This document shows, in pieces, positions 57,299-64,000 of a DNA stretch of 64,000 nt. The DNA lies in the NCBI GenBank assembly GCA_030386875.1, contig CM059567.1, forward strand, positions 84,065,130 through 84,129,129, given 5' to 3'. The DNA is from Morinoia aosen (Eukaryota; Arthropoda; Malacostraca; Amphipoda; Talitridae). The notes under the pieces were generated by a model. That model worked only from the letters and a program-made list of their open reading frames with translations. It was not told the DNA's origin and ran no database searches. Numbering within the stretch: the stretch's first letter is position 1; every line of letters starts with the position of its first letter. The translations under genes and the position numbers were made by a program.

Positions 57299-58035
57299 CA
57301 CAACTAAGCAGAAAAATTTATCAAACTTATTTCCTTCTAGTTTTTGCTATATATCGTTTCAAACCTCAGATATATCAATGAGTGTTGCCGTCATTGAAGT
57401 GAAAAAGCGTTCATCCTGAAGACATTTTGAAACTGGAAACTCTCGCTATCGACTAATGTTTTTGTAATGAACGTAAGTTGCTTTCTAAAAATCAAAGGAA
57501 TTAAGTAAAAATACTTACAGAAACTAACCGATCTACTCTGTTTATAATTTTAGTATCATTCTGCTGACGTAGGCAAAATTTCATCATGAATTGCTTTGAA
57601 AATTATTTCATATTATTCATTGGTCCACTTTGGTTTACTGAAGTTTGAAAATGCCAATTTCGTATTTCATATCTGGAGATACGTTTTAAAATTATTCAGG
57701 TCTGACTCTGACTCCAGTCATAACTAAAAACGCCTTATTTTCGAATTTTCCGTTCAATAGTCTTGACCCTCCAGATGTTGCCATTTTAATCTCTCCCAGT
57801 TCTTTTTCCACAAGAATGACTGAAAGCGGCAAAGTGAACTAAAAGTTAAGCGGTTGATTTGTCTATAAAATTAACGACTTCGTGCAAATCTGAAAATTTT
57901 TCAGAAAAAAATCGAGGTCACAAATATCAACGCTTCTTTTCAAGCAAATCTTCACGTTTTGAAAACGCCGTTCGCATTCAAGTTGCATAAGATTTTTGAG
58001 TTCCATAAACAAGTTACAGCGACATTCATTTAAGT
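57299..58035. other. Intron interior, nothing recognised
   Basis: About 740 bp of AT-rich sequence between the foldback element and a Penelope-like fragment. No features seen. Confidence 0.5.
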
Positions 58036-58640
58036 ATGATATATACTTATATAGATATATACAGTTACTCTAATTACTCCGAACGGTTACTCCATACCTC
58101 ATTCAACATCCTCCTGGACAACTATTTGCAAAAAGTGAACAGCAGCTTGCAGAAGGAGCCAAATACTCGTAAAACCACCCACCCAGTGTATTACCAAAAC
58201 CAAAAGTCATCCGTATACAAAACAAGCGAACGTACTCTGAAACAAATTATAAAAAACAACAAGAAATGTAACGCTGATAATGAACGCCTACGATTTGTAT
58301 TCTGTTACAAAAGCCACACCATCGCCAGCCTCAGCTACAGAAAAACCAACGTAACAAGTTTTCAACTTTCAACAAACTAACGTCGTGTATGAGTACAAAT
58401 TATGGTAGGTATGCCGTGGCCTTCACATAGCGTCTTCAATCGCTCACTCAGCAGCCAGCAACGGATGAAGAAACAAAACACTACAGCGGCATCATTTCTA
58501 AATTTTCTGCTTGACAATGGCGAACGAACGCCTAAACGCGTCGCACCAATTTTTAAATTTGACCATTTGCAACATTTTCGAATTCTTTGATCTACAACAA
58601 CAACAAACATCGGCATCTTTGGGATGCTTTATTTCCAATC
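58036..58640 (+). pseudogene. Second-lineage Penelope-like element fragment
   Basis: The frame 58036-58380 encodes THPVYYQNQKSSVYKTSERT, then LKQIIKNNKKC and ERLRFVFCYKSHTIASLSY. A shift leads to NVVYEYK at about 58379-58399. Later frames give RLQSLTQQ and APIFKFDHLQHFRIL. This follows the connector between RT and endonuclease in many Penelope-like proteins (YYxNQ...YK.xE..LK.II; LKFxxxYKxxKxxxLxxK; NVVYxxxC) and then the endonuclease tail (D..RL.ILEAL.I). It differs from the elements at 47-49 and 55 kb, so it represents another lineage. Stops and frameshifts make it a pseudogene; RT catalytic blocks are absent. Confidence 0.65.
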
Positions 58641-58700
58641 AAGCCTGATACATATGATCTTGAGCATTGGTTTTTCAAATGTCTTATAACTAACACTATA

Positions 58701-60567
58701 CAGGGTGTTTTTTTTTTACTTTGAACAATCTTCGAACTTAGGTACAAAAACTCAAAATAAATCGATTTTCATGAATGACAAAATGTCCAAACTTCTTTAG
58801 TTTTCGAGTTATAGTTACTTGAAGAATATTAGAACTTCAAGTAGGATTGCACGCGCGCACCATTTTTAGCACAACCTTTGATAGTTGAAGAGGTTTTTGG
58901 GCCCCACTAATGTAGTATTTTTGTAATTTCACAATTAAATTTGCGTGTACACGTTTTACAAATAAGAATAAATTGTCCTAAATGAGTAATTATCAATTAT
59001 TATCATGTAAGCTAACCATCAATCAGTAAGCATTGCAGGGCACAGGTAAAAAACATAATCAATACAAACTTTAATGTAAGAACTATAACGAAAGAACAAA
59101 CTTGAATACAGATTTATTACAACAGTTACTCGAAATGGCCTCCATGAACTTCAACACATTTACGACATCTAACAGCCAGTGAGCGCCTTACAGATTGAAA
59201 CACGCCAGGCATTTCCGTAATACGGCCAGCTGAGTCCACAATGCGTCCAACCAGATCCTGTTCCGATTCAACAGGAGTGGCATACACGAGGTCTTCCATG
59301 GTTCCCCACAAGAAGAAATCCAGTGGCGTCAAATCAGGTGATCTAGCTGGCCATGCTACAGGAGCACCTCTGCCAATCCATCGGTTTTGAAATTGGTTAT
59401 TCAGGAACAGGCGTGTTTCACGAAAGTAATGTGCTGGCGCTCTGTCATGCTGGAACCACTTCGCCTGCGTGTCTCCAAGGGCACGTCCTCCAGTAGTCCA
59501 GGCAAAACTTTGCGTAGGAAGATGGTGTACGCAGGTCCCGTGAGAGGAGAAGGTAATAGGTACGGACCAATTAAATTATTGCCAATAATGCCTGCCCACA
59601 CGTTGACACTAAATCTGTGCTGGTGACTATTAGGCTGAATAAAATGAGGGTTATTTCCAGCCCAGTAATGATTATTGTGACGGTTGAAAACCCCATAACG
59701 ACAGAAATAAGCTTCATCTGTGAAGAGAATAAGTTTTGAGAACCCGCGATTCATTCTTTCCTGTTGCATTAACCTCTGGCAAAACAGCATACGAGGTTCA
59801 AAATCACCTGGCATGAGCCCTTGCACTGTTTGGAAATGGTACGGATGTAATTGCTGTCGATGTATTGCCCTCCACACAGTAGTATGGTTTCGCAAGCCAA
59901 GACGTTAAGCAGCTGCACGAGTGCTGGTTCGTGGATGTTGCTCAAAGTATTCCACAATTCTATCCTCCTGTGGATGATGGCCGCGCCCAGCATTCCCTCT
60001 GTTAACGTTGAAGCTGCCGGTGTCACGCAATCTCGTATGCAGAGTAGCAAAATACCGGAAATCAGGCACTTCGCGCCTAGGAAACCTTTCTCTGTACATC
60101 CTCAAAGCGAGCCTACCATTTCCGCCTGCAGCTCCATAAATCAAATGCATGTCTGCCTTCTCAGCATTGGTAAATCTTTCCATGGTCACAGTGCAACGGC
60201 GTGTCAACAAATGGCGAACTGATACTGCAACACGGGCGTTCCAGTAATGTAGATTGTTAATAATAAATTTTATTTCATTATTTCAGTTTCACATTGCATC
60301 TTGAAATCTCGTCGTTGATTACATGGAATGGATAACCCATAATGATATGAGAAAAAATGCTTTAATTGTATTCGACAATCTCGAAACTAACAACTTTAAA
60401 TAACAATTGGTGTGCGGCCCAGTTATAACATGCACTTCTAAACATGCTTTGCGACGCCATAACTCGAAAACTAAAGAGTTTTGGACATTTTGTCATTCAT
60501 GAAAATCGATTTATTTTGAGTTTTTGTACCTAAGTTCTAAGTTTGTTCAAGGTAAAAAAACACCCTG
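58701..60567 (-). mobile_element. Tc1/mariner-type transposon, nearly complete
   Basis: 1867 bp flanked by TA (58699-58700, 60568-60569). Terminal inverted repeats of about 112 bp begin CAGGGTGTTTTTTT and share ACTTAGGTACAAAAACTCAA and TCATGAATGACAAAATGTCC. A transposase gene lies on the minus strand between them. The structure is intact and the TIRs are well matched, so the insertion is fairly recent, although the gene is already damaged. Confidence 0.92.
59126..60210 (-). pseudogene. DDE transposase (DUF4817/Tc1-mariner-like), two lesions
   Basis: The gene starts at the ATG near 60210 (or the internal METs at about 60183) and reads FTNAEKADMHLIYGAAGGNG, a helix-turn-helix of the DUF4817 type, then RRLRDTGSF-like and WRAIHRQQLHPYHFQTVQGL. 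The catalytic core follows: LILFTDEAYFCRYG (first Asp), VNVWAGIIGNNLIGPY, FQHDRAPAHYF (second Asp) and RSPDLTPLDFFLWGTMEDL (third Asp, spaced about 36 residues from the second). The end is CRKCVEVHGGHFE at 59126. An in-frame TAA at 59905-59907 lies between the HTH and the core, and a frameshift occurs near 59470. All three acidic residues remain. The likely role was cut-and-paste transposition of its own element. Confidence 0.85.
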
Positions 60568-60571
60568 TATA

Positions 60572-60755
60572 TAGGACACCATGACGGTTCCCCCGTAGAG
60601 CCGGTAACCATTTCCGACACCTTGGTTGAGTGGGGTATTGTGCTTGAGCTTTCCTTTATACCCAACAGGGAAAATTGCCGTGCCAGCGACGGGATACGAA
60701 CCCTCGTCTCCAACATACAAGGCCGATCCCTTAACCACTCTGCCACGGCGAGCAC
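60572..60755 (-). mobile_element. tRNA-derived SINE
   Basis: On the minus strand the head GTGCTCGCCGTGGCAGAGTG contains a polymerase III box A (TGGCAGAGTGGTTAAGG, 60745-60729) and box B (GGTTCGTATCCC, 60702-60691), spaced as in a tRNA with a long variable arm (Ser/Leu-like). The tRNA-like part (60755-60680) is followed by a GC-richer body to about 60572. The body excludes a functional tRNA gene. Its end abuts the TA flank of the 1.87-kb transposon. Confidence 0.75.
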
Positions 60756-60769
60756 TAGGAACCAATTGT

Positions 60770-61952
60770 AATTTTAGAGTAATCAAACAAAAAACTTGCG
60801 AATGCAAATTATGTTATTATTTTTAACTAAACCGGTATATATTTATTAATATACTGCGTGACCGGCACTTTGTTGAACAAACTTTAACATGAGGTCGAAA
60901 CTGTTGAAATGAACACTTGTTACTCGATAACAGCGTGGTCGAAACGGCATGGTCGGAGAGTTACAAGGACTGGAAATTTGAAACGCATTGGAGAAAATGT
61001 CGAATTTTGAGTGAGAGGAAAATGAAATGTAAAAGCTAGTAAAGCATGTTTTTATTATGAACGCAGGAGATAGAAGTACCGCCTTACTTGTTGTAAACAC
61101 ATAAACTAGATTCTCAAATTAGGTATGGTATATAACTCAAATTAGGCAGGGTATAGAACAGTATGGTATATAACAGTATTGTCTATAACAGTATGTTATA
61201 TAACAGTATGTTATATAACAGTATGGTATATAACAGATATGGTATATAACTGGAGTCAAATTAGGTAAAGTATGTTTTACATAACTCCAGTCTGCTGCGA
61301 TGCAGCGTTCAGACGCGTGTGCGATCGGACGCGATCGGAAACACCAGGATTTTCACGAATTCTTGCCGAGGCTTGAACAAGTTTACCGATGAGGTCTTCT
61401 TCGGAATGCATCGGTGTTTTTGGTACACTGAACTATCTAGTAGCTTAATTTCAGGAAATTTTGGTGGCTATGTGAGGGGCCTCGTCCAGAACATCTTTTT
61501 AAATACCTCGTCAAAATTAAAATTTGTTTCTTGTGGTCTTAATAATTTAAGCTGTTAATTTGCTCCTTGTGTTCAGGATAAAAATACTTTCGTAACTTCT
61601 ACATTTCATTTCCATGTCACTCTCAATCAAAGTTCGAGTTTTTCTCCAATGCATTCTTAATTTAAAGTTCTTGTAACTCTTTAGCGAAACATTTTTGACT
61701 ACACGGTTAGTGACGGAAAAGTGTTTATTTCAGCGGTCCTAACCCTATATCAAAATTTGCTCAACAAAGCGCGTGTCATCCTCTATTTATAAATGATGAA
61801 ATAAAATTTAAATACATAAATTAAAAAGTTAAAATTTAAAATTAAATTTTAAAAACAAAAAATTTATAAGGTGTGGATTAACATTTACATAGATGGACAG
61901 CTTTCATATTCGATGATCGGAAAAACGGTAATCGGAACCTTTTTTTCTGCAG
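60770..61952. other. SLC5A7: Intron interior before SLC5A7 exon 3
   Basis: AT-rich. Apart from the tandem repeat at 61140-61250, no coding frame, transposon end or RNA gene is recognised. Confidence 0.5.
61140..61250. repeat. Tandem repeat, about 6 units of 15 bp
   Basis: The unit AACAGTATG(G/T)TATAT is repeated about six times with point changes, bordered by AAATTAGGTA(T/A) strings at each side (about 61117 and 61258). Non-coding. Confidence 0.8.
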
Positions 61953-62108
61953 GAGGAGCTTTCTTCGCCCGTCAGATGCGAGAGGCCGGCTACGTGACCA
62001 TGCTCGATCCGTTGCAGCAGAAGCTGGGCAAGCGCATGGGCGGTCTGCTCTACTTCCCTGCACTCATGGGCGAGTTGTTCTGGTCGGCTGCAATTTTGTC
62101 CGCTCTGG
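61953..62108 (+). CDS. SLC5A7: High-affinity choline transporter, third coding exon
   Basis: This 156-nt exon completes Gly (G|GA) and encodes [20 protein letters not shown], then [20 protein letters not shown] and [12 protein letters not shown], ending in phase 1. The segment [32 protein letters not shown] is nearly invariant in animal CHT1 and covers the end of TM3, the cytoplasmic loop and TM4. The acceptor has a long pyrimidine tract (cttttttttctgcag) and the donor G|gtgagt is strong. The transporter needs about nine more transmembrane segments, which must be encoded beyond the right edge. Confidence 0.95.
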
Positions 62109-64000
62109 GTGAGTCCGACACATTTATGCAGAGGACCTCTCATTGTGTGATTCGTAATCTATTCCAGTAGTCTGAAGTGGCGCTGAGCGGTGATGCAGTT
62201 TTAAAGTCGATGATCAATGTTTAATATTGCTGCGAGTATTGTCAGTCGCAATTTTGTAATTCAGAGAAAGTCAAACTGGCAACCAACGAATACTTTCACT
62301 TCTTTGCTTCCGTAACCTGACACTTTCATTAATTCAGGGTGAATTAGTAATATTTCTATCACTAAAGTACGTCTTCATTACTTTGAAGTTGTTTTCACCC
62401 TGCAGAGTAAATGTGATGTACATATACCGTACTCTTGAATGTGATATACGTGTGTACCGTAAACATCGTGTGAACTGTTGGGATACAGCTACTTTCTTTC
62501 GATCTTTTACCACTATGATGATTAGTCTTTTACTCGGTGAAAAATTTTGCAGGAATACCAACAAAAAATTCATTAGAAAAAATTTTATCAGCTAATTTCC
62601 CGGAAAGCTCTTGTAACCTATCTAAAATAACATTATGTGCATCGTTATAAACAAGCTTTATCCATGTTTAAAACACTTGTATTTTCTACTCGCTAGCTTC
62701 CCTCTCTACCTACGTCCCCACTCATGACTATACACACTTCCTCAGCAAAATATTTAGACCTATTTTCATCCCTAACAATATGATAGAGTGGACTGTTTAT
62801 TCTCAGCAGTAATACATTCAGTGGGGGAAATAAATATTCGTATACCAAGAAATTATCTACCAAATTCAGATAGCAGTACACTGATCCGTATGGATGAATG
62901 ATTCAAAGCCATCAGCTGTAAATTTTACACTATGCTTCGATTTGTTACGAGCTGCTCATCATCACTTAACATACACAAATGAAAATTATTCCTGAATGAA
63001 ATGTAAAGTTCTTACCCTTTAAAAATCATAGGTACATAGTAAATCAGTATTCTGGTGCATTTTCTAAGTGCAATATATTCCACTTTACTAGGCATTAATG
63101 ATTTGAATTACGGGTTAAATACTTTGGTTTTTAATCTCCGACAAGATTAGTTTTAGTCAGTAATTTGCACCCATGACCGATTATATTTCTGGGAATTTTT
63201 TTTTTGCTTCAGCTCACATTTATTTTATTGTGTTGTGTAGTAACTTAAATGTGATTTATTTAGTGTTTTAATCGACATCATTGTTTCATTTATACCCTAA
63301 TTTGAATATTCATTTAGAAACTTTGCAATTTTGTTCAATATTTTTTGCAGATAATGACTGATGATGAGCTGAGGCTTGAAATGCTGCATTAAAATGCTTT
63401 CAAAATTCTTGTTTACTATTACCTTCGTGGTAAAACTGCTTAACGTAAAAAATTTTATCAATACAATCTCTGAGAAACTGAAATAAAACTAATTGACAAA
63501 TTACTTGTATTCAAGAGTAGGTAAGCACAAGAGGTAAGAAAAATCAGGAAATTTGACTATTAAAAGAAGTTAACACACTCTGAGTTGAATTTTTCTTAGT
63601 GATGGTGGTAAATGCAGGAATTTCTAAATTGCTCCTGTAATGCGTGTTAAAGTTGCATTTTTTATGTGATGCTACTGCCGGCAGCATCAGAAGTCAAGAT
63701 TCCTATGTTTTAGATCATTAATGTTCCACCGTTGTTGCCAGATGTCAATGTCCATTGTTTTGGCTATCAATATTCCACCGTTGTAGTCTCAGTAATCGAT
63801 GTTTCATTCTCCTGCCAACCAGTTCCCAAAAATACATATAATGCTTTAATAGTTAGTCTTCATTATTTTCTCACTTATTCTGCCACCAAGCATCTTAATA
63901 CAAGTATTTTAGCGATTAGTTTCGTTTCAGTTTATCAAAAATTTGTTTAGTAAAGAATTTCTTGGTGTACGAACACTTGTTTCCCTCCACTAAATGTTGT
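62109..64000 (+). other. SLC5A7: SLC5A7 intron (partial)
   Basis: Intronic sequence to the window end. No further SLC5A7 exon, and no transposon that I can identify. A weak hammerhead-like string at 63357-63395 is discussed among the rejected items. Confidence 0.6.

Larger units (their letters stand above)
31856..61952 (+). other. SLC5A7: 30.1-kb SLC5A7 intron filled with transposons
   Basis: Donor gtgggt at 31856 and acceptor ttttttctgcag ending at 61952. The flanking exons join in phase (G|GA). The intron contains at least ten mobile-element remnants of five or more types, listed separately. Confidence 0.85.

Noticed and set aside
60680-60755. Functional tRNA-Ser or tRNA-Leu gene
   Set aside because: Polymerase III boxes are present, but the sequence continues into a SINE body and the acceptor ends do not pair as a tRNA should.
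63357-63395. CTGATGATGAGCTGAGGCTTGAAATGCTGCAT, as pieces CTGATGA, GAGC-loop-GCTT and GAAA, resembling a fifth hammerhead
   Set aside because: Stem II closes only with a G-U pair and the flanking sequences do not form stem I. No Penelope-like arms surround it. Probably chance or a very decayed relic.

Overview
This is eukaryotic nuclear DNA, most likely from an insect or another arthropod. It is AT-rich, its coding exons have GT-AG introns, both conserved genes have animal orthologues, and the space between exons is full of decayed animal transposons. No bacterial-type operons, CRISPR arrays or classical RNA genes were found.

Two conserved genes lie head-to-tail on the + strand. (1) Positions 1-11,110 hold the 3' half of a NOS1AP (CAPON)-like adaptor gene. 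Five coding exons are supported (1785-1932, 5523-5653, 7641-7829, 8315-8473, 9991-10524), running from the last helix of the PTB domain through a glutamine-rich coiled coil to a Q-rich tail and stop codon. (2) From about 22,591 to beyond the right edge lies SLC5A7, the high-affinity choline transporter (CHT) that imports choline for acetylcholine synthesis. Three coding exons (29924-30086, 31748-31855, 61953-62108) join in phase and encode the first transmembrane segments. I infer a non-coding first exon at 22591-22758 from an Inr plus DPE core promoter, a good splice donor and the absence of any ATG.

The 11-22 kb spacer holds two LTR-like promoter patches, unrecognised coding-like exons and a decayed non-LTR retrotransposon (18.3-19.7 kb). 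The first SLC5A7 intron contains a ZBED5/FAM200-like hAT pseudogene. The 30.1-kb intron between SLC5A7 coding exons 2 and 3 is a transposon trap. It holds a MADF-domain DNA element with two nested MITEs, another non-LTR fragment, a BED-finger hAT fragment with subterminal repeats, and a palindromic Penelope-like element (PLE) with RT and GIY-YIG domains. It also holds a 3.8-kb foldback hAT element with an 8-bp target duplication and a second PLE palindrome nested inside, a third PLE fragment of another lineage, a nearly complete 1.87-kb Tc1/mariner-type transposon, and a tRNA-derived SINE.

The most notable signal is a set of four hammerhead-ribozyme-like motifs, one at the outer end of each arm of the two PLE palindromes. 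All have the CTGATGA and GAAA core, and their stem I pairing is complete or nearly so. An orphan cysteine-rich exon (52756-52888, WAP- or VWC-like) with good splice signals may mark a nested gene or a gene fragment.

All homology calls are from recognition of protein motifs by eye; no database search was run.
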